This document shows positions 1 through 8,662 of a DNA stretch of 51,536 bases, one piece after another. Numbering within the stretch: the first letter of the stretch is position 1; the number at the start of each line of letters is the position of its first letter. This stretch comes from Ramicandelaber brevisporus. Taxonomy: Eukaryota; Kickxellomycota; Ramicandelaberales; Ramicandelaberaceae. The position numbers and the translations under genes are program-made. The stretch spans positions 1-51,536 of the forward strand of contig MU602712.1 of NCBI GenBank assembly GCA_025201865.1. Direction: 5' to 3'. The notes under the pieces were generated by a model. It made no database searches and was not told where the DNA came from. It saw only the letters and a program-made list of their open reading frames with translations.

Positions 1-685
1 AGCGACACCAGCGACACCAGCGACACCAGCAGCAGTCGCATCTGTGCACAAAAGATAAGGCCAAAGTGAAGTGAATCGAATAGAGCTGAGTCAGATCGAA
101 TAGAGCCAAATCAAATCAAGTAGAGTCAAATCGAGTCGTATCAAATCAAATCAAGTCGAGTCGAATCAAGTCGAAGCATCTGCGGTGTTTGACGGTGATG
201 TAATCGAGCAGCGTCATCTAATAGAGTGGATTTTAATGCAATGCGAGCCTATCGTGTGTTTGTGCTTACGTTTGTGTTTGTGTTAGTGTCTGCATATGTG
301 TTAGTGCTTACGCTTGCAATTGCACTTGCAATTGTGCTACCGCTGTTGCCGCTGCCGCTACTGCCACTACTACCGCCACTACCGCCGTTTGCATTGTACA
401 CCACCTGGCGGCGGCCGGCGCTTCCGCGACCTGTGGATGGCGACCGCGATGACGGCGACCGCGAGCGACCACTCGACCGGCCGTATCCGCGGCTGCCGCG
501 GTGGTGGCGAGACGACGATGGCGCGTCGCGGCGCGGCGATGGAGAGCGGCCGCGTCGACCGGAGCGGCGTCTGCCTCGCGAGTAGTCGCCTCTGCCGCCG
601 CCATTGCCGTCCAACCGTAGCGGCGACCGAGACCGCGACCGCGACCGCGAACGAGACCGTGAAGACCGATAAATACTACGATACT
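1..685 (-). repeat. Inverted copy of the SREK1-like gene 3' end and downstream DNA
   Basis: Read on the minus strand, this segment repeats about 19718-20403: the RS/Gly-rich coding tail, stop, 3' UTR, the degenerate GATT/GACT repeat tract and the first 44 bases of the tandem LPMO unit. The stretch I aligned by eye around 61-180 is identical to its partner. The coding part carries several substitutions and small indels that cluster toward the breakpoint near 680-688. Homology runs off the left window edge, so the repeat is longer than seen here. Confidence 0.92.
249..685 (-). pseudogene. Truncated SREK1-like C-terminal tail
   Basis: The reading frame stays open from the breakpoint to a stop at 249-251 and encodes the same RS-repeat, Gly/Ser and Thr/Asn-rich tail as the gene at 18560-20155. 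Both RRM domains and the normal start are missing. The first in-frame ATG lies inside the tail at 614. Differences from the intact copy include Ser to Gly in the SASRRQ stretch, STNANAIAS to STIASAIAS, and a shorter RS run. I read it as a duplicated gene fragment. A short expressed RS peptide or an assembly allele are alternatives. Confidence 0.75.
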
Positions 686-763
686 CAATGCCGGTTATAT
701 GTTTGTTTAAGGTTATACTCTAAAACATCTCGTTTAAATCAACATTTCTTTTTAATTACACTT

Positions 764-1321
764 CTATGCGGCTTTAGTGTTCAGAATGAGTGCTACAATA
801 AGCCCATACAATCCCAATACTTCGGAGAAAATGAGAATCAGAACCATGGTGACAAACATCTTGGGCTGTCTCGCAAATCCTCTCACACCAGAATCACCCA
901 CAATGCCAATTGCATATCCTGCGGCGAGCGATGCCATTCCAACCGCCAATCCAGCCGCTAGATGAATTGCACCGTAAAATAGTGGATAATCTGCATCAGG
1001 TCCCATTTTACCCACAATAACAACCGCCGTTACCAGTCCGTAAACTGCGAGAATACCAGCCATAACAACTGGAATCAGCGCTCGCATAATCAAATCCGGC
1101 CGGAATGTACTGATGCCCGCAATGCTGACACCGGATTTTGCGGTGCCGTAGGCTGCTCCAATCGCGCTGAAAACAATCGCAAAGAAGACACCCGCAAACC
1201 CAAAGAATGGCGCATAGATCGAGTGCATCTCTGCCTCGGTTTTGACGAGATCCATACCGACAAACTGAGGCTGTTGTGCTGCTGCTGCTGTAACCTGCAG
1301 CATGTGCGACGCGTTCTGCAT
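764..1321 (-). CDS. VMA3: V-type proton ATPase 16 kDa proteolipid subunit c
   Basis: A 185-residue proteolipid of the membrane Vo ring, which carries protons across vacuolar and endosomal membranes. Four hydrophobic helices are visible, starting near residues 36, 77, 112 and 156. The essential carboxylate sits in the fourth helix ([10 protein letters not shown], Glu167). The Gly-rich first helix ([13 protein letters not shown]) and the motif RQPK before helix 4 are family hallmarks. The start at 1321 was chosen because an upstream in-frame ATG at 1435 would overlap the end of the neighbouring gene, and the family normally begins shortly before helix 1. The roughly 30-residue N-terminal lead is slightly long. 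It lies 88 bp downstream of VMA22 on the same strand. VMA11 is a paralogue I cannot exclude. Confidence 0.95.
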   Translation of the reverse strand: MQNASHMLQVTAAAAQQPQFVGMDLVKTEAEMHSIYAPFFGFAGVFFAIVFSAIGAAYGTAKSGVSIAGISTFRPDLIMRALIPVVMAGILAVYGLVTAVVIVGKMGPDADYPLFYGAIHLAAGLAVGMASLAAGYAIGIVGDSGVRGFARQPKMFVTMVLILIFSEVLGLYGLIVALILNTKAA

Positions 1322-1409
1322 AGTAGAGGTTGTTTCAAGGCAACAGAAAGAAAAAAAGCAATTAGAGTAGGAAAAGTTTAGATTGCCCAAATAGAGCGGA
1401 GGCGACGTG

Positions 1410-1913
1410 TCACATTTTTGCTTTGGCATCTTCATACTGGTCGAGCAGATGACGAAGGCGTTCCTTGGACCTTGCCAACTCGCTTGCTAGCTCAGCTACC
1501 GTAACAAAGCTTCTCTGGGCTTCACGCAATGATGGAGGCGGTAGTGCCGAGAACCATTTGATGGGATTTGGTGGTGCCTTTTGTTTACTCTTCTTCTCAT
1601 CGCTATCATTTACGTTGGCGTCGTCTGTTGTGACATGTCTATTCCGAAGACCATCGCTAGAAATGACTTTATCAGTCGACTCACCATCGATGCTCATAGT
1701 GAATGTCGCTGTCATTGCACATGGATACTGTAGCTGGGATACTCGCTGAGCTCCAAGCGAATATCGAGTCTCGCTCAACTTGACGTGTCCACGTCGCAGT
1801 GCCTCGCATATGCTATACTGAAGCTGGTTGTACTCAGATACTGCCTGCATGCATTCTTCGAGCAGAGCGTCAAGCTGCTCTGGTTCAACCTGGCTCATCT
1901 CTTGTGGAGTCAT
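1410..1913 (-). CDS. VMA22: V-ATPase assembly factor VMA22 (CCDC115-like)
   Basis: A 167-residue protein matching the VMA22/CCDC115 family, an ER factor needed to assemble the V-ATPase Vo sector. An N-terminal helix (about residues 10-45) leads to the family block [20 protein letters not shown] low-complexity acidic and basic linker follows. The C-terminal signature is [18 protein letters not shown], where the family has D/NPxxWFGxLVPxSLRxAQ, and then a terminal coiled coil. The start at 1913 fits the family length. A polypyrimidine stretch ending TTTAG just upstream could be a splice acceptor, so a short 5' exon is possible. Its neighbour on the same strand is the proteolipid whose sector it helps assemble. 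Confidence 0.85.
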   Translation of the reverse strand: MTPQEMSQVEPEQLDALLEECMQAVSEYNQLQYSICEALRRGHVKLSETRYSLGAQRVSQLQYPCAMTATFTMSIDGESTDKVISSDGLRNRHVTTDDANVNDSDEKKSKQKAPPNPIKWFSALPPPSLREAQRSFVTVAELASELARSKERLRHLLDQYEDAKAKM

Positions 1914-1996
1914 CAGTGCCAGCAAACAATCTAAACAACAACAAAAAAATAACACGTTGATTCGAGAAAAAAGAGTCTAACTGCAGATCAGAATAG
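1914..1996. promoter_or_regulatory. Compact divergent intergenic region, VMA22 / METAP1D
   Basis: Only 83 bp separate the two divergent start codons, so any promoter must serve both directions or lie inside a coding region. It is A/T-rich with an A-run. No TATA box is evident. Confidence 0.5.
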
Positions 1997-2965
1997 ATGC
2001 GTGTGACAAAGGCGTTGCTACAGCCACGGGTGGCGGCTCATGGCAAGATACAGCCGAGATCATTCGGACGATTCGATCGTTTGGTCCCATCGTCATTGCG
2101 AAGAAGCAGTGTACCGTTATCGAGTTCACCATACCCGCCGTTCTCATCCAACATCGAGCAACCGCCATATGCATCCACGGGCGAACTGCCAGCCAATTTG
2201 GGACCAGATATTCCAATTCTGACTGACTCGAAAGATGTTGCGGCTATACGGAGGTCATGCCAGCTGGCAGCCAACGTCCTGCGACTTGGCGGATCGCTTG
2301 TTCGCCCTGGTATCACAACGGACGAGATTGACCGACGACTGTTTAATGATATTGTGAAGAATGGCGCATATCCATCGCCGCTCAATTACATGGGCTTCTC
2401 GCGAGCTATCTGTACATCAGTAAATAACGTTATTGCGCACGGTATTCCCGATTCGCGACCATTGGTTGAGGGTGACATCATCAACCTTGACATCACTGTG
2501 TATCGCGAAGGATTCCATGGCGATACATCCTGCACGTTTTATGTTGGCGGCAAAGACGCTGTTGATGAGCCTGGCATCAAGCTCGTCGAAACTACAAGAG
2601 AGGCTCTGGATGCTGCCATTTCCATCTGTGGTCCGCAGGTTCCGTTCAGGGAGATTGGACGAGTCATTAGCCAGATTGCCCGGGTCAATGGGTATTCTGT
2701 GTCTGAGCAGCTGACCGGACATGGCATTGGGCGTAATTTCCACCAGGCGCCACTAGTCTTCCATCATCGGAACGAGGAGCCTGAGATAATGGCACCTGGA
2801 ATGTGTTTCACGATTGAGCCCATCCTGTGCCAAGGAACGGCTGAGGGTATCCAGTGGCCAGATGGATGGACAATAGCAACGATGGATCACGGCCGTTCAG
2901 CACAGTTTGAGCACACTGTATTAATTACCGAGGATGGATGTGAGATCCTTACTCTCCCTAAATAG
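1997..2965 (+). CDS. METAP1D: Mitochondrial methionine aminopeptidase, type 1D
   Basis: A 322-residue M24 peptidase that removes the initiator Met from proteins made in mitochondria. The first ~75 residues are Arg/Ser/Pro-rich with almost no acidic residues, as expected for a mitochondrial presequence, and there is no zinc-finger domain of the cytosolic type 1 enzyme. The catalytic domain (about 80-320) shows the five metal ligands: two Asp in INLDITVYREGFHGDTS, His in GHGIGRNFH, Glu in FTIEPIL and Glu in QFEHTVL. Length and order match METAP1D. It is transcribed away from VMA22, with 83 bp between start codons. Confidence 0.93.
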   Translation: MRVTKALLQPRVAAHGKIQPRSFGRFDRLVPSSLRRSSVPLSSSPYPPFSSNIEQPPYASTGELPANLGPDIPILTDSKDVAAIRRSCQLAANVLRLGGSLVRPGITTDEIDRRLFNDIVKNGAYPSPLNYMGFSRAICTSVNNVIAHGIPDSRPLVEGDIINLDITVYREGFHGDTSCTFYVGGKDAVDEPGIKLVETTREALDAAISICGPQVPFREIGRVISQIARVNGYSVSEQLTGHGIGRNFHQAPLVFHHRNEEPEIMAPGMCFTIEPILCQGTAEGIQWPDGWTIATMDHGRSAQFEHTVLITEDGCEILTLPK

Positions 2966-3257
2966 TGTCTAACTAGTATCCAATGTCATATGTATTCACA
3001 AAATATATCCACAAAATCACATCCAAATCACATCCAAATTAGATATTTTTTTGAAATTATCACGCATCTGACTATTTTCTTTTTGGCCCAGTGTGATCCA
3101 AACTGAATAAAAATTCAGCCAGCCAGCCAAAAAAAAAACACAACAACGGTTCCAAGATCAGCCAGATCGCGAGCTGCCACACACGCAAGGCCAGATACAC
3201 CCTCTCTCGCAAACTATATTAAAACTAACACTTGCAGCAGCTAGCAACAGTACATCA

Positions 3258-3827
3258 ATGAAGGACATCTACAAGAGCGACTTTGTGGCGATCCCAGAGG
3301 CCGTCAAGGTGTCGGTTAAGGCCCGTAAGGTCACCGTCACCGGCCCACGCGGTGAGCTGAAGAAGGATCTCGGCCATCTGAACGTTGAGATCCAGCGTGT
3401 GTCCAAGACCAAGCTGCAGGTTGGTGTCTGGCACGGTGACCGTAAGCAGAAGGCTTGCATTCGTACCGTCTGCTCTCTCATCAACAACATGATCACTGGT
3501 GTCACCAAGGGTTATCTGTACAAGATGCGTTACGTCTATGCCCATTTCCCAATCAACGTCAACATCACTGACAGCGGCAAGGGTATCGAGATCCGCAACT
3601 TCCTTGGCGAGAAGATCATCCGCAAGGTTGACCTGCTCGAGGGCGTCACCGCTGAGATCAGCACTGCCCAGAAGGACGAGCTCATCCTCAAGGGTAACGA
3701 TGTCCAGAACGTTTCTCAGTCCGCTGCCCAGATCCAGCAGTCCGTTCTTGTCAAGAACAAGGATATCCGTAAGTTCTTGGACGGTATCTACGTTTCTGAG
3801 AAGGCTAACATCGTTCAGGAAGAGTAA
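3258..3827 (+). CDS. RPL9: 60S ribosomal protein L9 (uL6)
   Basis: A 189-residue protein, close to the usual 190-192, with two uL6 domains. The first carries [12 protein letters not shown] (residues 28-39). The second has [17 protein letters not shown] and the conserved end region around [15 protein letters not shown]. It binds 28S rRNA near the factor-binding site of the large subunit. Codons are strongly biased to C-ending or preferred forms (AAG, CGT, ATC), as in highly expressed genes. A TATA-like ACTATATTAAAA lies about 45 bp upstream of the ATG. It is followed by ACTAAC and TTGCAG, which resemble a branch site and acceptor, so a 5' UTR intron is possible but no donor is clear. Confidence 0.97.
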   Translation: MKDIYKSDFVAIPEAVKVSVKARKVTVTGPRGELKKDLGHLNVEIQRVSKTKLQVGVWHGDRKQKACIRTVCSLINNMITGVTKGYLYKMRYVYAHFPINVNITDSGKGIEIRNFLGEKIIRKVDLLEGVTAEISTAQKDELILKGNDVQNVSQSAAQIQQSVLVKNKDIRKFLDGIYVSEKANIVQEE

Positions 3828-4216
3828 ACACCAAAAAAACCAATTATAATGCATGCATTTGTTGAAAAAATTTACATTACCTGCCGTCGAGCGACTTGAT
3901 CGCATTCTAATGATACCGTATTATACTATACTGTGCTCAAATAGATTGTATCTGTAGTAAGTTAGTTGCCGGAACTACAGCGAGGTCTAGTCATTCTCGA
4001 CACAAAAGTGACATCAGAATTACCGAAGCGGCGAAACTTGGGGGCGAGTCCAGCGAAAAGGCCAACCTAACGTTCGACCACCACAACCGCTGCTGTTGCC
4101 AAAGAACAAAAAAATAACAACAAAAAATAATAATAACAATAGAACGGAATCAGCAGGCAGATTGGCACTGTTGTACGCGAAAAAAAGAAAGAAGAGGAAG
4201 AAGTGAGAGCGAGAAG
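3828..4216. other. Intergenic: RPL9 3' region and next gene leader
   Basis: AT-rich with CATGCATG-like motifs just after RPL9, then an A-rich AACAACAAAAAATAATAAT stretch and a GA-rich leader before the next start. No gene or stable RNA recognised. Confidence 0.5.
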
Positions 4217-5302
4217 ATGCATACACAACGAGCACTCTGTCAGTTAACGAGATGCCGGCGTTGGAGATGGCCTAAACTGTGGCAACCGTGTCGGTGGTTG
4301 GAGGCGAGTGCCACACGACCGGCCACTCCAGCCGGAACCCTCTTTGACAGATACCACAGCCCGACATCGGAATCAACATTGAGCAGCATCGACGACGCTT
4401 TCAATCAGCTCCAGTTCCGCCCAAGCAACGGGTCAATGAACCAGCAGCAGCAACAACAACAACAAAACGAGAATGGCAAACACGGCGAAAAACCGCCTCG
4501 AGGCGCTTCTGACTATCACATGAACGTTGGCCGTGCATTGCTGATCCTGCGAGATGAGATTGAGCTCTTCCCGATACAGGGTCTCACCACGCTGGACATT
4601 TACAGCCCGCGCATCATCTTGGAGGAGCGCAGCGTCTCTGGGCTCCATGTTCATGGCAAGCGGCCATACCTGGCGACCGCCGCAGTAGTGCGACGGACCT
4701 TGAGCTGGTGGTTTGCAGATCCAACACTGACAATCCAGAGCATCCGGCAAGAGCGACTTGGCGGAAACGGCGGAAATGGTGGAAATGGAGGCAGTTCGAG
4801 CAACAGTAGCACTGGCAGCAATGAATCATCTGGTGGCAACGGAAAGGATCAACAGGTAGCCTCACCATCAAATGAGCCATCTCCAATCTGCTTACACGTT
4901 CGCTGGTCATTCGAAGGCACACCACGAACATCCTCTCTGGTCGTGTACATGCTGGCTATTATGCGTAACGTTGGCGATGCTCTCGGCATTGGCCGACGCT
5001 CTGACCACGGCTACTATTCATCTACAGCTCCATCAATATTTACTATCCGGCGGTCGCGTTTCGATGGCATCTTCACCTACGAGTTTGATTCCGAAGGACT
5101 GATTAGCTGCCATCGCATCGTCACAATTCGGCCACTTCCCGGCAGCTGGGCAGTCCGGCGCATTGCGTCGTGGTGGTGGTCTGCGATCTGGCGATGGAGA
5201 CTCGCGCCTCCGCCATCAGCTGCACCAAGACTCGGCTCGTCAATGGAGACGATACGCGTCCCATCCAAGCCAGTTCGTCGCAAGACACCCAAGCCATTTT
5301 AA
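4217..5302 (+). CDS. C6orf136-like (DUF2358, NTF2-like) protein, probable mitochondrial
   Basis: A 361-residue protein. The N-terminus (1-45) is rich in Arg, Trp and Ala and lacks acidic residues, which suggests a mitochondrial targeting sequence. A Gln tract follows near residue 75. The folded part (about 95-325) has the order of conserved blocks of human C6orf136: LRDEIELFP, LDIYSPRI, the RRTLSWWFADP block, the strand ICLHVRWSFEGTPR, then FDGIFTYEFDSEGLISCHR. The family has an NTF2/SnoaL-like fold and no established reaction. Two Gly/Asn/Ser-rich loops interrupt the domain relative to the human protein. The basic tail ends in RRKTPKPF. The family call rests on block order remembered from the human protein. 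Confidence 0.7.
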   Translation: MHTQRALCQLTRCRRWRWPKLWQPCRWLEASATRPATPAGTLFDRYHSPTSESTLSSIDDAFNQLQFRPSNGSMNQQQQQQQQNENGKHGEKPPRGASDYHMNVGRALLILRDEIELFPIQGLTTLDIYSPRIILEERSVSGLHVHGKRPYLATAAVVRRTLSWWFADPTLTIQSIRQERLGGNGGNGGNGGSSSNSSTGSNESSGGNGKDQQVASPSNEPSPICLHVRWSFEGTPRTSSLVVYMLAIMRNVGDALGIGRRSDHGYYSSTAPSIFTIRRSRFDGIFTYEFDSEGLISCHRIVTIRPLPGSWAVRRIASWWWSAIWRWRLAPPPSAAPRLGSSMETIRVPSKPVRRKTPKPF

Positions 5303-5595
5303 AACTTGCCTGCCGAATTTCTCCCAATCAATTTAAATCCTCCTCCTCTATCAGTCGAATTATTTTTTTTTGCAGTGCAGTTTTTCTGTCCACTGTTGAT
5401 CTTGCAGAGAGAATCACACAGACACAGACAGACACTCTGATCAAAACGACAGCAGAAGTAGCGTCAGCAGAAGTAAGTAGCTCAAGGTTTAGAAGACGAC
5501 AGCAGCGACCACAGCGACGACACCAACCCCCCCCAACTGCATCTGCAACAGCAACAACAGCAACAACAGCTAAAATAATAACACGATCCGACGCG
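5303..5595. other. eIF3h leader region
   Basis: Contains a T-run, a GTAAGT at 5470 that resembles a splice donor, and CAGCAACAACAG-type repeats ending about 25 bp before the ATG. A short 5' UTR intron is possible but unproven. Confidence 0.35.
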
Positions 5596-7098
5596 ATGGT
5601 TTACAAGCCGCCAACCGCCAGCTCTCGGACGGGAGCATCATCATACGCAGCACCACGCTACGGCACCTCTCAGCCAAGTGGCGGCCGATCAGGCGCTGGT
5701 CCCGCAGGCAGCGGCAGCACTGGTAGCGGCGGCAGCGGTGTCAGCGTGCTGGCCCGTATGAGACAGCAGCAGCTTCAGGCAGCAGTCGACGCCATGGCCC
5801 CACCCCCAGCCTCAAAGAAGCAAGCCGAGGTGAAGGGACCAGCAGCAGTCAACGTCGAAGCAAAGGATCTCTCGAAGAGCTTGGCTGTGCAACTGGCTGC
5901 CGAGCAGAAGGCCGTCAATACCACCATTTCGGAAGAGCTGCCGAAGCAGGAGATTCCAGTTTCCTCAGTCGTCGTGGACCCGCTCGTTGCCTTGAAGATC
6001 GCAAAGCACGCTCGTGAGGCTGCCTCCGTCCCCGTTGCCTACGGCTCGGTCGCTCCAAGCACTGCTGGTGCTGGTATCCTGCTCGGCCTGAACTCTGATG
6101 ACGGCGTTCTGTCGATTTCGCACTCATTCAACATGCCAACTGCCTCCTCTGATGACGCTGGTTCTCGTGTTGACATCCGCCAGTATCAGCTTGATCTCAT
6201 GCAGTGCCTTCGTGAAGTAAACGTTGACTGCAACACTGTTGGCTGGTATCAGACGATCCCACGATTTGGCGCTTCCTTCCTGACCGAGCACTTCTTGGAC
6301 ATCCAGGCCAACTACCAGAGCATCCTCGGCTCCAACACCATTGTTCTTGTCTACGACACTGCTCGCGCTGAGCAAGCCGGCCATCTCGGTCTCCGTGCCT
6401 TCCGTCTCGACGACCAGGTTGTTGCCCTGCTCAAGACCAAGGAGTTCTCCACCAAGCGCCTCATTGAGAACAAGATCACTCACGACTCCATGCTCCAGGA
6501 GCTCCCACTCACTGTCCGCGGCTCTTCCCTGGTTGACGTCCTCATCAACGAGCTTGACTTCACCGAGGAGGCTGAGCAGGATCTCGATACCGAGCTTGGC
6601 ATCCCAGCTGTTCTCGCCCCACCAAAGAAGGCTGCTGCCGCCGCCGCCTCATCCAGCAAGAATCAGCAGCGCGCCAAGGATGCCAGCCTGATTGGCCAGA
6701 AGCCAACCTCTCGCAGCACTGCCAGCACCACTCTGGACATTACTCTCGACACCGACCTCGAGGTCCACCTGGATTCCTTGCTCTCGTCCATGGAGGAGTT
6801 CGGCCAGGACATTGGTCGCCACAACTACTGGCGCCGTGGTGCTCAGCGTGAGATGAACAAGGCCAACAACTACATTGCCCAAAAGAAGTTGGAGAACGAG
6901 TACCGCGCCAGCCAGGGTCAGGAGCCACTTCCAATCGAGACTGAGGCACAGCTCGCAACCATGTTCCGCGTCCCACCTGAGCCATCCCGGCTGCCAAGCC
7001 TGCTCGCATCGGCCCGTGCTCACCAGGCTGTGCGTGGCATTGAGAACATTGCTGGCCGTGATCTGACCAAGCTGTACACCGCCGCTGCTCTCCAGTAA
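5596..7098 (+). CDS. EIF3H: Eukaryotic translation initiation factor 3 subunit H
   Basis: A 500-residue MPN-domain subunit of eIF3, part of the PCI/MPN core that binds the 40S ribosome. The start at 5596 (MVYKPP) is the first ATG whose product makes sense; upstream sequence in frame is leader. Residues 1-125 form a Ser/Gly- and Ala-rich extension absent from the ~350-residue animal protein. The MPN domain follows: DPLVALKIAKHA, ILLGL, then YQLDLMQCLREVN and VGWYQTIPRFGASF, then the IVLVYD strand. The JAMM zinc ligands are absent, as normal for eIF3h. The C-terminal helical part contains MEEFGQDIGRHNYWRR and a P-rich FRVPPEPSRLPSLL, and ends LTKLYTAAALQ. A low-complexity Ala/Ser/Lys insert (about 350-385) is also extra. 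Codon use suggests high expression. Confidence 0.95.
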   Translation: MVYKPPTASSRTGASSYAAPRYGTSQPSGGRSGAGPAGSGSTGSGGSGVSVLARMRQQQLQAAVDAMAPPPASKKQAEVKGPAAVNVEAKDLSKSLAVQLAAEQKAVNTTISEELPKQEIPVSSVVVDPLVALKIAKHAREAASVPVAYGSVAPSTAGAGILLGLNSDDGVLSISHSFNMPTASSDDAGSRVDIRQYQLDLMQCLREVNVDCNTVGWYQTIPRFGASFLTEHFLDIQANYQSILGSNTIVLVYDTARAEQAGHLGLRAFRLDDQVVALLKTKEFSTKRLIENKITHDSMLQELPLTVRGSSLVDVLINELDFTEEAEQDLDTELGIPAVLAPPKKAAAAAASSSKNQQRAKDASLIGQKPTSRSTASTTLDITLDTDLEVHLDSLLSSMEEFGQDIGRHNYWRRGAQREMNKANNYIAQKKLENEYRASQGQEPLPIETEAQLATMFRVPPEPSRLPSLLASARAHQAVRGIENIAGRDLTKLYTAAALQ

Positions 7099-7181
7099 AC
7101 CAACCTCCACTTTATATCATCAGTTGCATGAATTCATTCTTTACTATCATTATTAAAAAAAGAAAATAACCCGCATTTAAC

Positions 7182-7862
7182 TCAGGCCTGCTGTTCAGGC
7201 AGTTGCTTAACCAGGAAACCAAGCAGATCGGCCATCTCCTGCTGGCACGAGGAATGCGGCATGCCCTCATAAGTGTTGAACTCGGCCTTGTATCCCATTT
7301 CCTTGAGCTTTTCGTAGCTCTTCTTGCCGTATGGATACTGAACAACCATGTCTTCATCACCGTGGGCCATGAAAATAGGCGTGTCCTTGTTAGCCTGCGC
7401 AGGCTCTGCCAATAGCTTGGCATCCGGTGGCAGATAAGAGCTGAGGGCCACAAGACCAGCAAACTTGCGCTCGGTAGTGAGTGCCGTGTACAGCGTCAGA
7501 GCGCCACCCTGCGAGAATCCACCCAGCACAATTCTCTCGGACGGAATGCCCGCTTTAACCTCGGATTCCACCAATGCATCAATCTTCACAGCCGAAGCAC
7601 CAGCTCCGCGAGTGTCAAACTGGTGATCCAAGTCATTCAGAGTAGCAATGTCGTACCACGCAGGCATTCTCATGCCCATGTTGATTGTCACCGGCATGCT
7701 TGGTGCATTCGGATACACAAACTTGCAATACGGCATTCTGCGCTGGAAAGCCGACGACAGATCTGCCCAACCGTGACCCGAATCACCCAGACCGTGCATA
7801 AAAATAACGGTGGCCGTATGGCGAGACCGGGCCTGGGCGACTACCGCAGTGAGAGGTGACAT
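7182..7862 (-). CDS. APT1: Acyl-protein thioesterase 1 / lysophospholipase
   Basis: A 226-residue alpha/beta hydrolase that removes palmitoyl groups from cysteine residues of cytosolic-face proteins and can hydrolyse lysophospholipids. The oxyanion region [11 protein letters not shown] is at 22-32. The nucleophile is Ser118 in GGFSQGGAL, the acid is in HGDED (Asp169 or Asp171), and His203 is in GMPHSSC. Length and order match APT1 (about 225-230 residues) with no extra domains. It is transcribed divergently from MESH1, with 88 bp between start codons. No signal peptide is seen. Confidence 0.95.
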   Translation of the reverse strand: MSPLTAVVAQARSRHTATVIFMHGLGDSGHGWADLSSAFQRRMPYCKFVYPNAPSMPVTINMGMRMPAWYDIATLNDLDHQFDTRGAGASAVKIDALVESEVKAGIPSERIVLGGFSQGGALTLYTALTTERKFAGLVALSSYLPPDAKLLAEPAQANKDTPIFMAHGDEDMVVQYPYGKKSYEKLKEMGYKAEFNTYEGMPHSSCQQEMADLLGFLVKQLPEQQA

Positions 7863-7950
7863 GCTTGATGAGATTGAACAGGATTTCTTCTTGGCAGAGT
7901 TTCTATTCTTTTTTTTCTATTGCTTCTTCTATACACAAGATCTACACGAG
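7863..7950. promoter_or_regulatory. Compact divergent promoter, APT1 / MESH1
   Basis: These 88 bp between opposite start codons contain a long T/C-rich tract on the plus strand and no TATA box. Confidence 0.5.
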
Positions 7951-8547
7951 ATGGAAGCAAACACGAACAGCAGTGGTAGCTCGACGTTGAGTCTTCTTCA
8001 TGCATGCGAGTTTGCAGCCGAGAAGCATCGCGACCAGCGTCGCAAGAACCCGCAGGCGCCGCCTTACATCAACCACCCTATTGGAGTCGCTCGTCTTCTT
8101 GCCGAAGCCGGTGTTTCAATCGATACCGCTGATGGCCTCGACACGCTCATTGCCGCAATCTTGCATGATACCGTTGAAGATACCGACGCGACTCCGCAAG
8201 AGATTGAACGCGAGTTTGGCCCTCGAGTGCGCAGCATCGTTGCCGAAGTAACCGACGACAAGTCTCTTCCATACGCTGAGCGCAAGCAGCAGCAAATTGA
8301 CAAGGCGGCATCCAAATCCCACCAGGCAAAACTGGTCAAACTTGCAGACAAGCTGTACAATCTGAGAGACTTGCAGCGTAGTGCGCCGGTTGGATGGCCG
8401 ATTGAACGCGTCCAAGGATACTTTAAATGGGCTAAGGCGGTTACCGATAACCTGCACGGTGCTAACAAATGGCTCGAAGACCGTCTTGATGAAGTTTACA
8501 AGGGACAGTTCGAGTACGATGGTACACTGTTTCCTTGTCTTGCGTAA
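7951..8547 (+). CDS. HDDC3: MESH1: HD-domain ppGpp / NADPH phosphatase
   Basis: A 198-residue single-domain SpoT homologue. MESH1 enzymes hydrolyse the 3'-pyrophosphate of (p)ppGpp in vitro and dephosphorylate NADPH in animal cells. The metal site is complete: His42 in [10 protein letters not shown], His72-Asp73 in [11 protein letters not shown], and Asp133 in [15 protein letters not shown]. Glu76 and Asp77, needed for catalysis, are also present. Further conserved blocks are [13 protein letters not shown] and the C-terminal GYFKWA. There is no synthetase, TGS or ACT domain. The start at 7951 matches animal MESH1 with a short Ser-rich lead; the frame is open further upstream but runs through the promoter of APT1. 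No ppGpp synthetase is present in this window. Confidence 0.95.
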   Translation: MEANTNSSGSSTLSLLHACEFAAEKHRDQRRKNPQAPPYINHPIGVARLLAEAGVSIDTADGLDTLIAAILHDTVEDTDATPQEIEREFGPRVRSIVAEVTDDKSLPYAERKQQQIDKAASKSHQAKLVKLADKLYNLRDLQRSAPVGWPIERVQGYFKWAKAVTDNLHGANKWLEDRLDEVYKGQFEYDGTLFPCLA

Positions 8548-8577
8548 GCATTGTGTAAGCACTCTATACACCTTTTC

Positions 8578-8640
8578 TTATAGTCTCTTCTCTCCTCTCC
8601 TCTTCTCTTCTCCTCTCTCCTCTCCTTTACTCTCTCTATA
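8578..8640 (+). repeat. CT-rich leader tract upstream of an F-box gene
   Basis: Almost pure pyrimidine, made of TCTCC and CTTCT units, ending 22 bp before the F-box start codon at 8663. It probably lies in the core promoter or 5' UTR. Similar tracts precede the F-box gene starting at 41713 (minus strand) and CTP1. Confidence 0.7.
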
Positions 8641-8662
8641 AACAACGCAACTCTGCTCTCGC

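Noticed and set aside
1322..1435. Longer V-ATPase subunit c starting at 1435
   Set aside because: It would overlap the VMA22 3' end and add about 38 residues unlike the family. The ATG at 1321 gives a normal protein.
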